Program-made: the position numbers and the translations under genes
The notes under the pieces: generated by a model
The model's database searches: none
The model's input: only the letters and a program-made list of their open reading frames with translations
What the model was told of the DNA's origin: nothing
Assembly (NCBI GenBank): GCA_034926605.1
Contig: JAYFQV010000002.1
Coordinates: 243,199 to 307,198 of the forward strand
Length of the DNA: 64,000 bases
Origin: CALXXL01 sp034926605
GTDB lineage: Bacteria > Verrucomicrobiota > Lentisphaeria > Victivallales > Victivallaceae
Reading direction: 5' to 3'
Part shown: positions 1-8,506 of the stretch, one piece after another
Layout: the number at the start of each line of letters is the position of its first letter
Numbering within the stretch: position 1 is the first letter of the stretch

Positions 1-2221
1 TTCGCGGCATGGTGGTGGTCATCAGCGCCGACAGCCCGCAGAATCTCGCGCCGGTGCGCTTGAGCTCGCCGACGATCTTCGAGGACGGTACGTCCTTGCC
101 GAGGTCCACCACCGCGAATCCGCAATTGCGCAGCATCAGCGCCACGATGTTTTTGCCTATGTCGTGGATGTCGCCCTCTACGGTGGCGATTACCACGGTG
201 TCGGCGGCGGCTTCATCCGGTTTGCGGGAGAGCAGCGGCTCCAATACGGCGATTCCGGCGCGCATGGCATCGGCCGCCATGAGCAGCTGTGGAAGGAACA
301 GTTTTCCGGCGCTGAAACGGTCGCCCACCGCATTGATGGCTCCGATAAGCCGGTTCATCAGGTCGTCCGGAGCCTCTCCGGAATCCAGCGCGTTGCGCAC
401 GGCTCCCGGCATGTTCTGCTGGTCGCCGCGCAACACCAGTTCCTCCAACGGCAGCGGTTTGCCGGGTTCGGCCGGTTCCGGCTCGGGAACCCTGGCGCCG
501 CGCGCCAGAAATGCGGTCATCGCGCCCGGCTGGTTCAGCAGTACGGCTTCCGCTTCGGGCGACTCCAGCGCCCACGGCGCATTCGGATTGGCGATGGCGC
601 AAGTCAGCCCGCGTTTCGCCGCCAGTTTGAAGAACGCAGCGTTGAGTTCGGCGCGGTTCGGCAGGCCGAAGCTGATGTTTGACAATCCCGCCACCGTGCC
701 GCATCCGAATTCACGCGCGAAATCGATCATGGCCAGCGAATCTATGGCATTGTTGGCCCCGGTGGCGACGGTCATCACCAAAATATCGACCAGGCAGTCC
801 GATTTTCCGTAACCGTGTTCGGCGGCGGCGGCGAATACTTTTTGCGTCATGGCTTTGCGGGCTTCCAGGTTTTCCGGCACGCCGGTGGCATCCACCGGCA
901 GCACCACGATCATCGCGCCGTACTTTGCGGCGATCGGCAGCATTTTTTCAATGCGCTCTGGCTCGCCGGAAATCGAGTTGACCAACGCCCGGCCGGGATA
1001 GCGGCGCAGGGCCGCCTCCATCACTTCCGGCGCGGCGGAATCGATTGCCAGCGGCAGGCCGGTCACCGACTGTATGACCTCGACCGCTTCCAGCATAAGG
1101 GCTTTCTCGTCCACTCCGCCCAATCCCATGTTTACATCCAGCAGCAATGCGTTTTTCTCGGTCTGCTCCCTGGCGAAGGTGCGAACGAGGTCCATTTTCC
1201 CGGCACGCAGTTCAGCCTGCAGTGCCTTCTTGCCGGTGGGATTTATGCGCTCGCCCACGATGCCGGTCTTGCGGCCGAGCGAGAGTTCTGCATATTCGGT
1301 GGCCGAAGCGATCACCGCCGGATGTTCGCACTTCACCGGAACCGGCTTCACTTCGCGTAGCGCGGCGGCGGTATGTTCGATATGTTCCGGCGTGGAGCCG
1401 CAGCAGCCGCCCACGATATTTGCGCCGGCCGCGGCCAGCGCCAGCATGCGTTCGGCGAACGATTCGGGATCGAGGTCGAACACGGTACGCCCGTTTACCA
1501 GATGCGGCAGTCCGGCGTTGGGTTTGGCCGCCAGTGGAATCTTTGCATATGGTTTGAGTCTGGCGAGCACCCCGAGCATTTCGCTCGGGCCGACCGAGCA
1601 GTTCATGCCGAATGCGTCGGCGCCCAGCGACTGCAGTGCCACCAGGCACGCCTCAGCCGGGTTGCCCGACAGGGTGTGTCCACCGGCGTCCACCGTCATG
1701 GTTACGATGACCGGAAGTTCGGCGGCGGATTCTTTGCATGCTATCAATGCGGCGCGGGCCTGCTGGAGGTCGATCTGGGTTTCGATCGCAAAACCGTCCA
1801 CTCCGCCTTCCGCGAGGGCCGATACCTGTTCCTTGAAGATGTCCACCAGCTCTTCGAAATCCAGATTTCCCAACGGTTTCAGAAATTCCCCGGTGGGGCC
1901 GATGTCGCCGAACACCAGTCGGGTTCCGGCGTTCTTGCGGCTGATTCGCGCCAGCTTCAGATTTACTTCGCGCACCCGCTCCGCGGCGCCGAATTCGGCC
2001 AGCTTGCAGCGGTTGGAGCCGAAGGTCGGCGTGTATACAATGTTGCTTTCGGAGGCAAAGTAGGCGTTGTGGATTGAGCACAGCGCTTCCGGCCGGTCGA
2101 GTGCGAACAACTCGGGGGCCATGCCCGGCGGCAGGCCGCGTTTGACCATTTCGGTACCGGTGGCGCCGTCCAGGATAACGATTTTTTCACGGCACAGCGC
2201 CGCAAAGTCTGCTTTATTCAC
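1..2221 (-). CDS. metH: Cobalamin-dependent methionine synthase, N-terminal 740 residues (cut by window edge)
   Basis: Transfers a methyl group from methyltetrahydrofolate through cobalamin to homocysteine. Reading from a GTG at 2219-2221, the protein opens with a homocysteine-methyltransferase domain (ILDGATGTEMVKRG near residue 12; zinc-ligand segments FGMNCS and GGCCGSTPEH). A pterin-binding domain follows (GERINPTGKK), then the cobalamin cap and the cobalamin-binding motif GDIHDIGKN, whose His is the cobalt ligand, before the sequence leaves the window. The start overlaps by 8 bases the stop of the upstream gene, which encodes a reactivation domain. The missing C-terminus probably holds only the rest of the cobalamin domain, because reactivation is supplied separately. 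That ending is inference; the family assignment is firm. Confidence 0.93.
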   Translation of the reverse strand, partial: MNKADFAALCREKIVILDGATGTEMVKRGLPPGMAPELFALDRPEALCSIHNAYFASESNIVYTPTFGSNRCKLAEFGAAERVREVNLKLARISRKNAGTRLVFGDIGPTGEFLKPLGNLDFEELVDIFKEQVSALAEGGVDGFAIETQIDLQQARAALIACKESAAELPVIVTMTVDAGGHTLSGNPAEACLVALQSLGADAFGMNCSVGPSEMLGVLARLKPYAKIPLAAKPNAGLPHLVNGRTVFDLDPESFAERMLALAAAGANIVGGCCGSTPEHIEHTAAALREVKPVPVKCEHPAVIASATEYAELSLGRKTGIVGERINPTGKKALQAELRAGKMDLVRTFAREQTEKNALLLDVNMGLGGVDEKALMLEAVEVIQSVTGLPLAIDSAAPEVMEAALRRYPGRALVNSISGEPERIEKMLPIAAKYGAMIVVLPVDATGVPENLEARKAMTQKVFAAAAEHGYGKSDCLVDILVMTVATGANNAIDSLAMIDFAREFGCGTVAGLSNISFGLPNRAELNAAFFKLAAKRGLTCAIANPNAPWALESPEAEAVLLNQPGAMTAFLARGARVPEPEPAEPGKPLPLEELVLRGDQQNMPGAVRNALDSGEAPDDLMNRLIGAINAVGDRFSAGKLFLPQLLMAADAMRAGIAVLEPLLSRKPDEAAADTVVIATVEGDIHDIGKNIVALMLRNCGFAVVDLGKDVPSSKIVGELKRTGARFCGLSALMTTTMPR

Positions 2222-2804
2222 GGGCGACTCCTATCAGGGCGGTTATGGTTTTTTCCGGTTTCATAAAGAAGTTTTCAGAAAGCGTTACGCCGCACGGGTT
2301 GCCCCCGAGCAGTTCGAACACTTTCCGCTGGTCTTCCAGCGGCCAGTCTCCGTATCCCGGCGAATAACGGCGGCCGGCCAACGCCCGGCCGCCGCGCGCA
2401 AATTCCGCGCGCAGCCTGGCTTCGAACGCATCGGCGGCGGCCTCGGCGGTTTCGCTGCCGGTGGCGTCGAACACCGTTGCGCGCAGCATATTGCCTGCCG
2501 CACTCTCGCTCCGCGCCGCCGAGACGATTCCGGGGCCGAGCGTCACCAGAAACAGCACGGCTTCCCGGCAACCGGCCAGAAAGCCGGCCACCCCGGCGCT
2601 GCCGCCGGTCAGGCCTGGAAGCTCTTCCGCTCCGATGAACCGCCAGATGCCGCACGGGCGGCATAGCCGACCGGCCTCGGCTATTATGGATTCCACTTTG
2701 GCGCGTTCGGAATCGTTCAGGTCCTTGGCGCGAGTGTGCAGCCGGATGAAGATTTTCTTCACCGGCGGGCTCACAGCGAACGGAATGGCCTGAAGCTGGG
2801 TCAA
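2214..2804 (-). CDS. Stand-alone methionine synthase reactivation (S-adenosylmethionine-binding) domain
   Basis: In classical MetH this domain is the C-terminal module that binds S-adenosylmethionine for reductive remethylation of oxidised cobalamin. Here it is a separate protein of about 196 residues. The diagnostic stretch is RRYSPGYGDWPLEDQ followed by LLGGNPCGVTLSENFFMKP, matching the R-x-S-P-G-Y-G-D-W-P and M-x-P motifs of the domain. I place the start at TTG 2802-2804, which has AAAGGAG five bases upstream and overlaps the bioA stop; reading further upstream would run into bioA. The stop overlaps the MetH GTG start, so the two proteins are made together. The upstream half is poorly conserved to my eye. 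Confidence 0.85.
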   Translation of the reverse strand: MTQLQAIPFAVSPPVKKIFIRLHTRAKDLNDSERAKVESIIAEAGRLCRPCGIWRFIGAEELPGLTGGSAGVAGFLAGCREAVLFLVTLGPGIVSAARSESAAGNMLRATVFDATGSETAEAAADAFEARLRAEFARGGRALAGRRYSPGYGDWPLEDQRKVFELLGGNPCGVTLSENFFMKPEKTITALIGVARE

Positions 2805-4081
2805 CGGCACTCCTTTTCCAATACGGCACACACTGCCGACGTAAGTCTTGAAAGCTGTTCGGGCTCGATCACAAACGGCGGCATCAGGTAAACGATGTTG
2901 CCGAACGGGCGCAGCCAGCAACCGCATGCGGCGAATTCGGCGCAGAGGCGGTCGCAGTCGGGCTTGAAGTCCAACTCCACCGCGCCGACCGCGCCAAGCA
3001 CCCGGATGTCCCGCACGTGCGGCATTCCGGACAGCGGCGCCAGTTGGGCCGCAAGTTGCTGTTCAATCACGGCAACCCGTCCCTGCCAGTCGTAGGCTTT
3101 GAACAGGTCGAGCGAGGCGCATCCGGCGGCGCAGGCCAACGGGTTGGCCATGAAGGTGGGGCCGTGCATCAACACCCCGGGTTCTCCCTCGGAAACGGTG
3201 AGGGCAACGCGGTCGGTGGCGAGGGTGGCCGCCAGCGAAATATGGCCGCCGGTCAGGGCTTTTCCCACACACATTATGTCCGGGACTATCCCGGCAAACT
3301 CGGAGGCGAACATCTTGCCCAAGCGGCCGAAACCGGTGGCGATCTCGTCGACGATCAGCAGGATGCCGAACTCGTCGCATAGTACGCGCAGTCCGGCCAG
3401 GTATTCCGGGGAATATACGCGCATTCCGCCGGCGCCTTGCAGTACCGGCTCGATAATCACCCCCGCAATTTCGGCGGAGTGGGCCTGGAGAATGCTTCTG
3501 GCGGCGGCGAGATCGGACTCCTGAAAATTGTAGAATCCCATTGCCGGCGCGGGAGCGGTGAAGTGTTCGGTCAGCATATAGCTGAAGTAGCGGTGCATTC
3601 CGGAGCCGCTGCCGAGTGCCATGGTGGCGAAGGTGTCGCCGTGATAGGTGTGCTCGACGGTAAGGAACCGGGTGCGGTGGCGATCGCCTTTGGCGTAAAA
3701 ATATTGCAGCGCCATTTTCATGGCCACCTCGCAGGCCACACTGCCGGAGTCGGAGAAAAATACCTTGTCCAGCCCGTGTGGTACCAATTCGATCAATTTT
3801 GCCGCGAGTTCGATCGCCGGATCGTGGGTAAAGCCGCCGAACATGGTGTGCGGCATGATGTGCAATTGGCGTTCGATGGCGTCGACGATCTCCCGGCGAC
3901 GGTGGCCGTGGGCCATTGTCCACCAGCTTGAGATGCCGTCAATCAGCCTGCGGCCGTCGGCCAGCTCTATTTCAACTCCGGCGGCGGATTTGGCATGCAG
4001 GGCCAGCCGCGGATTTACCGTGCCGGAATATGGGTGCCAGAGGTGTTCGCGGTCGAATTGGATTTTTTCGACTTCGGTCAT
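2801..4081 (-). CDS. bioA: Adenosylmethionine-8-amino-7-oxononanoate aminotransferase
   Basis: Pyridoxal-phosphate enzyme of biotin synthesis that converts 7-keto-8-aminopelargonate to 7,8-diaminopelargonate using S-adenosylmethionine as amino donor. Of 426 residues, normal for the family. The N-terminus has HLWHPYSG, the substrate region reads DGISSWWTMAHGH, the PLP-phosphate/ring region has SDSGSVACEVAMKMA and YHGDTF, the aspartate motif is LLIVDEIATGFGR, and the Schiff-base lysine lies in CVGKALTGG. The start ATG overlaps the bioD stop as ATGA, and the end overlaps the next gene, so it sits within a translationally coupled operon. High confidence. Confidence 0.95.
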   Translation of the reverse strand: MTEVEKIQFDREHLWHPYSGTVNPRLALHAKSAAGVEIELADGRRLIDGISSWWTMAHGHRRREIVDAIERQLHIMPHTMFGGFTHDPAIELAAKLIELVPHGLDKVFFSDSGSVACEVAMKMALQYFYAKGDRHRTRFLTVEHTYHGDTFATMALGSGSGMHRYFSYMLTEHFTAPAPAMGFYNFQESDLAAARSILQAHSAEIAGVIIEPVLQGAGGMRVYSPEYLAGLRVLCDEFGILLIVDEIATGFGRLGKMFASEFAGIVPDIMCVGKALTGGHISLAATLATDRVALTVSEGEPGVLMHGPTFMANPLACAAGCASLDLFKAYDWQGRVAVIEQQLAAQLAPLSGMPHVRDIRVLGAVGAVELDFKPDCDRLCAEFAACGCWLRPFGNIVYLMPPFVIEPEQLSRLTSAVCAVLEKECR

Positions 4082-4770
4082 GCTTCCACCCCGAACAGTT
4101 TGCCGGCGTTCGGCAGCGGGAATGCTTTTCCTTTGGTATGCAGCGGCTGCTCGATCCACAGAGTTTCAGGATAGTGGCGTTGTACAAAATCCTGCATGAA
4201 GGAGCGTGCGTCTTCCGCTATCAATTCGTCAAGCCCGGGCATGCAGTTGTAAACCACCGCCGCGATGGTCATGCCGCGGCGGGCCGCCGCTTCCAGCGAA
4301 AGCAGCGTGTGGTTGATCGAACCGAGAACTCCGTTGGTGACCAGGATCAGCGGCCACTTCTGCTTTGCCGCGTAGTCTATGGTTAGCAGTTCACGGGTCA
4401 GCGGAACGAACAGACCGCCAGCACCTTCGATCAGGACATATTCGAAGGCCGCGTCAACTTCGGCCAAGGCCGATTCGATGGCGGCAAAATCCAGTTCCCG
4501 GTGGTCGAGTTCCGCTGCAAGGTGGGGGCTGGCGGGGTAGCTGAACACGGCGGGAAAGGTTTTTCCGGCGCAGTCGAACGTGGAAAACGGCATTCCCGCA
4601 AGGCGGCGGTGCAGTTCTATGTCGATGCTGTTTCCATCCGGGCAGCCGGTTTGAACAAGTTTGAAGGTGGAAACGCTTTTTCCAGCGTCGTACAGAAATT
4701 TTGCAAGCCCGGCGGTGACGTAACTTTTTCCTGCGTCGGTGTCGATGCCGCTGATGAAATACTTTTTCAT
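4078..4770 (-). CDS. bioD: Dethiobiotin synthetase
   Basis: ATP-dependent carboxylase that closes the ureido ring of dethiobiotin from diaminopelargonate. The 230-residue protein begins MKKYFISGIDTDAGKSYVT, whose G-x-D-T-x-x-G-K-S P-loop is the family hallmark. The catalytic lysine region is KLVQTG and the second nucleotide/Mg segment is LIEGAGGLFVPL. The start chosen coincides with the ATGA overlap with bioC and has GGAGAT in front of it. It follows bioC and precedes bioA with 4-base overlaps on both sides. Confidence 0.95.
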   Translation of the reverse strand: MKKYFISGIDTDAGKSYVTAGLAKFLYDAGKSVSTFKLVQTGCPDGNSIDIELHRRLAGMPFSTFDCAGKTFPAVFSYPASPHLAAELDHRELDFAAIESALAEVDAAFEYVLIEGAGGLFVPLTRELLTIDYAAKQKWPLILVTNGVLGSINHTLLSLEAAARRGMTIAAVVYNCMPGLDELIAEDARSFMQDFVQRHYPETLWIEQPLHTKGKAFPLPNAGKLFGVEA

Positions 4771-5522
4771 TTCATCTCCTTTCTTGCGTAAAAATAGAGC
4801 GGCGAATAACTCAGCGGTACCCGTCCGGCCCGTCCGAAGCGGGACTCGTAGGAGTTGCGGAACTCCTGAAGTCTCCGGCGGTTCCAGAACGGCGGAGCCT
4901 TTACCGCGTTGACCCCGGTGTCGCGCAAATGGCGCAGCACATCCAGAGGGTCTTCGAATTTCAAAATCGTTTGTCTGGTAAAAACTTCGACCTTGGCAAA
5001 GCGGGCATTGCCCCATGTTTCAAGCTGTTCGGGTTCAGTGTACGGCAGCCCGGCCCCGGTGAGTTCGCGCACTTCGCGCATATTGTCGGGAGCGAAACTT
5101 GAAAAGGCGAACACGCCGCCGGGATTGAGCGCGGCCAGCGCGCCGTCAAATAATTTTTCCGGCTCCGAAAGCCATTGTACCACCGCGTTCGAGATGATCA
5201 GGTCGAACGGGCCGGGCAACGATTGAAGGCTTTCCACGTCGGCCGCGAGAAACGCCGCACGCGGGATGCGGTCGACAAGTCCATCGCAGTCGGATACGAT
5301 GTCATTCAGGATCAGGTTGTCGTAATCGAGGGCGGCCGCGATTTTCTCGGAAAGGATTCCGGCGCCGCAGCCGATCTCGAAGATACGGGCAAACCGGGAG
5401 GTTCCGGCGAATGACTCCAGATTCTCCAGCAGCTTCACCGCCATCTCCCGCTGCACGATCGCGTGCGAGCGATAGCCGCCGAGCCGCCGGGAAAAACGTT
5501 TTTTTATCAGCAGTTTGTCCAT
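4767..5522 (-). CDS. bioC: Malonyl-ACP O-methyltransferase
   Basis: Methylates malonyl-ACP so that the fatty-acid machinery can build the pimeloyl moiety of biotin. It is a 251-residue class I S-adenosylmethionine methyltransferase: motif I is IFEIGCGAGILSEKI, followed by LILNDIV and the family-typical DLIISNAVVQWL. The N-terminal KRFSRRLGGYRSHAIVQREMA is typical of BioC. The ATG at 5520-5522 gives MDKLLIKKRF and overlaps the bioG end by 16 bases. Its partner esterase is encoded directly upstream. Confidence 0.94.
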   Translation of the reverse strand: MDKLLIKKRFSRRLGGYRSHAIVQREMAVKLLENLESFAGTSRFARIFEIGCGAGILSEKIAAALDYDNLILNDIVSDCDGLVDRIPRAAFLAADVESLQSLPGPFDLIISNAVVQWLSEPEKLFDGALAALNPGGVFAFSSFAPDNMREVRELTGAGLPYTEPEQLETWGNARFAKVEVFTRQTILKFEDPLDVLRHLRDTGVNAVKAPPFWNRRRLQEFRNSYESRFGRAGRVPLSYSPLYFYARKEMK

Positions 5523-6136
5523 AATTTTACCCGGTTTTGCGGATCCCACGGGTAGTGGGGAATGTCCATTTCAATGATTTTGATGTTGGCGCGCTTCCAG
5601 GCACGGCGTTGATTTTCCGGCTGGAAGATGCGGTCGCGCGCGGCGATGACCGCCGTGTCGAAAATGTTGGCCGGTTGTGGATTCGAGGCGACCCGTCGGC
5701 AAATAGCCTCCAGCTCGACCTTCTCCTCCTCCGCCGGTCTTTGCGATGAGAATTTTTCAGGAATTCCAGCACGGCGGTTGAACTTGCGCCGCGTTGCGTC
5801 ATTCCAGTTTTCCGCGGTGGCGTTGAAAATAGCGGGATCGATGCCATGCGCTGCGTCCACCGGCGCCGTTGTGCCATTCACCGCCACCGCTTTTGCAAGG
5901 CCAATCCCAGACAGCGTACGCGCGGCCTCATATACCCCCAGCGACCACGCCAGCAGCGCAACGCGGCTGAAATCGCCCAGCTTGTCCAGCGGGAAGGATT
6001 CATCGGTATAATCGTAGACGTACCAGACCGCGCCGGACGCGATGCCGCACAGGGCTTCGGCGCGCTCCGGGCTGCCCCCGAAGCCGTCGAAAACCAGCAG
6101 CATGTCCGATCCGCGCGACAGTTCCAATATTTTCAT
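5507..6136 (-). CDS. bioG: Pimeloyl-ACP methyl ester esterase, BioG type
   Basis: Removes the methyl group added by BioC once the pimeloyl chain is complete. The 209-residue protein fits the BioG/DUF452 family rather than BioH: the N-terminus carries LLVFDGFGGSP and the nucleophile elbow is LLAWSLGVYEAARTL, giving a Ser in the context W-S-x-G. AVNGTTAPVD follows, and the C-terminus has the HYPW stretch typical of BioG with the probable catalytic His. The ATG at 6134-6136 overlaps the bioF stop. The pairing with BioC supports the assignment. Confidence 0.88.
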   Translation of the reverse strand: MKILELSRGSDMLLVFDGFGGSPERAEALCGIASGAVWYVYDYTDESFPLDKLGDFSRVALLAWSLGVYEAARTLSGIGLAKAVAVNGTTAPVDAAHGIDPAIFNATAENWNDATRRKFNRRAGIPEKFSSQRPAEEEKVELEAICRRVASNPQPANIFDTAVIAARDRIFQPENQRRAWKRANIKIIEMDIPHYPWDPQNRVKLWTNC

Positions 6137-7275
6137 CTGAGCGCCTTTCCTATCAAATCCGGTGTTTCCTCCGGATGGGCCGCCGAAAGGCTGAAGCGCA
6201 GTCTTGCGGTGCCGACCGGAACCGTGGGGGGGCGTACCGCAAACACCAGCAGTCCGGCGCTCCGGCATTTCTCGGCCAGCGCCAGCGCTGCCGCATTTTC
6301 TCCGGCCACCGCCGGGACTATCTGGCTTTCGCCCAACGTCCTGTAGCCGCTCGCCGCCACCTTGGCGCGGACTTCGTCGCACAATTTCGCAAGGTACTGT
6401 CGGCGGGATTCGAATTCGCCGCAGTGTTCGATCACAAACGCACTCCACAGTGCCGTCATCGGCGGCAGCGCGGTGGAGAAAATAAATGGCCGCATGGTGT
6501 TCACAAGATAGTCGCGCAGGGTCTCGCCGACCACCGCGTATGATCCCATCGATCCGAACGCCTTTCCAAGCGTGCCGACGAGAACGTCCACTCCGTCCGC
6601 CACGTCAAGCTGTGCAGCCAGGCCGCGGCCACCGCCGGTCACTCCGGCCGCATGAGCCTCGTCCACCACCAGCATGGCGTTATATTTTTTCTTGAGTTCG
6701 ACCAGTTTTACGAGGTCGGCAAAGTCGCCGTCCATGCTGAAAACAGATTCGGATACGATGAAACACTCCCGGCCGTCGGCGGTGGCCGCCGCCAGCCATT
6801 CCTCGAGCCGGTCGTAGTCCAGATGCGGATAACGCTTGAACTCGCCTTCGCATAAACGCAGGCCGTCGATGATGCTGGCATGGTTCAGCTTGTCGGAGAA
6901 TACCGTCGAATTGCGGCAGGTCAGGGCCGGCAGAATGCCGACGTTGGCATGATAGCCGGAGTTGAACGCCAGTACCGGGCGGCCGTATAGTTTTGCCAGC
7001 TCGGACTCGAGAAGTTCATGTTCCGGAGCGTCGCCGCCGAGCAGCCGCGATCCGGTTGACGCCAGCAGCGGCAGATCGTGGCGGTAGCGCTCGAAAAAGG
7101 CGGCGCGCAGTTCGGGATCGGCCGCGACGCCGAGATAGTCGTTACCGGAAAAATTCAGGTAAACGCGGCCTTCGTACTCCGCTCTGCCGCCGGGAAGCAC
7201 CCGGGTTGCGCGCAGCGAACGCAGATTGCCGCGCTTTGAAAGTTCTTCAAGTTCCTGCTGGTATCTCGGATTCAT
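6133..7275 (-). CDS. bioF: 8-amino-7-oxononanoate synthase
   Basis: PLP-dependent condensation of pimeloyl-ACP with alanine, the first ring-assembly step of biotin synthesis. Of 380 residues, normal length. It shows YLNFSGNDYLG at the N-terminus, GSRLLGGDAPEHELLE, the aspartate motif MLVVDEAHAAGVTG and the Schiff-base lysine in GTLGKAFGSMG. I start it at ATG 7273-7275 (MNPRYQQ) because GGAGG lies eight bases upstream. It is the first gene of the bio operon and is directly preceded by a consensus promoter. No bioB is present in the window. Confidence 0.95.
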   Translation of the reverse strand: MNPRYQQELEELSKRGNLRSLRATRVLPGGRAEYEGRVYLNFSGNDYLGVAADPELRAAFFERYRHDLPLLASTGSRLLGGDAPEHELLESELAKLYGRPVLAFNSGYHANVGILPALTCRNSTVFSDKLNHASIIDGLRLCEGEFKRYPHLDYDRLEEWLAAATADGRECFIVSESVFSMDGDFADLVKLVELKKKYNAMLVVDEAHAAGVTGGGRGLAAQLDVADGVDVLVGTLGKAFGSMGSYAVVGETLRDYLVNTMRPFIFSTALPPMTALWSAFVIEHCGEFESRRQYLAKLCDEVRAKVAASGYRTLGESQIVPAVAGENAAALALAEKCRSAGLLVFAVRPPTVPVGTARLRFSLSAAHPEETPDLIGKALR

Positions 7276-7306
7276 AAGCACGCCTCCAAATAAAAAACAA
7301 CCATAC

Positions 7307-7335
7307 AATATACCACGCAACGCGCGCTCAGTCAA
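7307..7335 (-). promoter_or_regulatory. Promoter of the biotin operon
   Basis: On the minus strand TTGACT (7330-7335) is followed after exactly 17 bases by TATATT (7307-7312), a near-perfect housekeeping sigma promoter. The -35 box overlaps the stop codon of the upstream kinase gene. No convincing BirA operator palindrome is visible between it and bioF, so biotin control, if any, is not evident here. Confidence 0.75.
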
Positions 7336-8506
7336 TCAGGGTCTCGACCTCCTCGAGGTCGGACAACATGAATTTACCCGAATGGGTCTGCACGATCCCG
7401 CCCACGTCGGTGACGATTTCCTGTGTGGCGAGGGTTTCGGTGAAAAAGCCGAAAGCGCTGGAACTTTTCAGCTTGGTGTTCAGTTCCGGCAGCGGCTCGA
7501 AGTAGATGTTTCCCGGTGACTCCCAGGCCGCAACCATGCGGTGTGGAACCCGGCACATCTGGAGAAACAGCGAACGCAGGAACAACGCCTCGGCGTCCTT
7601 TTCGGAATACTCCCGCATCTCGTAGTTGCGGCGTTCGTCCGGGTGCTTCCAGGACACCGGCGGCATTACTTCTTTCTGAAGCCAGTTTTTGCGCAGCAGT
7701 ATCGGTTTGTCGCCTTCGATCACCGGAGTCACGAACTTGGCATAGCCGTCCAGGATCTGGCGGCGGCGGCGAGGCCACTCGTCCAGCCGCCGCTGGGCGG
7801 CCTCGGCGACTTCCTCGAAAAAGAACTCGCGGGCCTGTGCGGTATTGATCGCTATGCCGCAGGAGGTGATTGCCAGCAGCATGTCCTCCTCCGGCAGTCC
7901 TTCCCGCAGCTCGATCACCGAGCGTCGCATCCGGCGCAGTTGTGCGGCGGACAGCTCTTCTTCCCGGCTGATGTCGGCAAGGTCGACCAGTACGATTGCG
8001 CCCATCTCAGGGGAGTACAGCAGATTGCCGAAATGAAGATCGTCATGGTAGAACCCGCTGCGGAAGAACCCGCGCAGAAACGTGGTCAGGAGTTCGACGA
8101 AGTGCTCGTACTGGCCGTTGCCGTACACGAAGTGTTCGTAAAAATAGTTCTGTACATCCGAGGCTCCGGGAAATTCGCGGGTGATCAGCATGTTCCTGCT
8201 GCCGCAGGTACCCCAGCCCAGGCAGTCCACTGTGGGGATTTCGGCTTCGCGCAGCATGACGGCGGTTTCAAACTCGGTTTCTGCCTTCGGAAACAGCCGG
8301 CTCTTGAGCTGGCGCAGGGGCGCGTCCGGGTGTTCGATCTTCAGAAAAAGGTCGTCGACATGATATACCGAACGCACCGCGCTAGCCTTCACCAGACTTT
8401 CCGGGGTCAACCTTACGCCGGCTCGCATTTTGAGTTCGAGCTGGGCGTCGGCGATATGCCAGTCCCATTCGCCAGACAATAAATCATCCGGGTCGTCTTC
8501 CGTCAT
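7328..8506 (-). CDS. WaaP/KdkA-like lipopolysaccharide-type sugar kinase (protein-kinase fold)
   Basis: A 392-residue protein with a kinase-like N-terminal half. VDDLFLKIEHPDAPLR carries a plausible ATP-binding lysine, and GFYHDDLHFGNLLY with IVLVDLADI form the catalytic H-x-D-x-x-x-x-N and metal D-x-A motifs seen in lipopolysaccharide core (WaaP, KdkA) kinases. The C-terminal 150 residues, containing WPRRRRQILDGYAKF and a helical region, are not recognised. The ATG overlaps the rsmD stop as ATGA. Likely role: phosphorylation of a cell-envelope sugar on the cytoplasmic side. The substrate is unknown, and a regulatory or protein kinase role cannot be excluded. Confidence 0.65.
   Translation of the reverse strand: MTEDDPDDLLSGEWDWHIADAQLELKMRAGVRLTPESLVKASAVRSVYHVDDLFLKIEHPDAPLRQLKSRLFPKAETEFETAVMLREAEIPTVDCLGWGTCGSRNMLITREFPGASDVQNYFYEHFVYGNGQYEHFVELLTTFLRGFFRSGFYHDDLHFGNLLYSPEMGAIVLVDLADISREEELSAAQLRRMRRSVIELREGLPEEDMLLAITSCGIAINTAQAREFFFEEVAEAAQRRLDEWPRRRRQILDGYAKFVTPVIEGDKPILLRKNWLQKEVMPPVSWKHPDERRNYEMREYSEKDAEALFLRSLFLQMCRVPHRMVAAWESPGNIYFEPLPELNTKLKSSSAFGFFTETLATQEIVTDVGGIVQTHSGKFMLSDLEEVETLID

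Noticed and set aside
2214..2221. Frameshift explaining the split MetH
   Set aside because: The reactivation-domain gene lies before, not after, the N-terminal domains, and both have their own start signals, so a simple frameshift cannot account for it.
7276..7306. BirA operator before bioF
   Set aside because: No palindrome of the TTGTAAACC/GGTTTACAA type is visible in the short leader.
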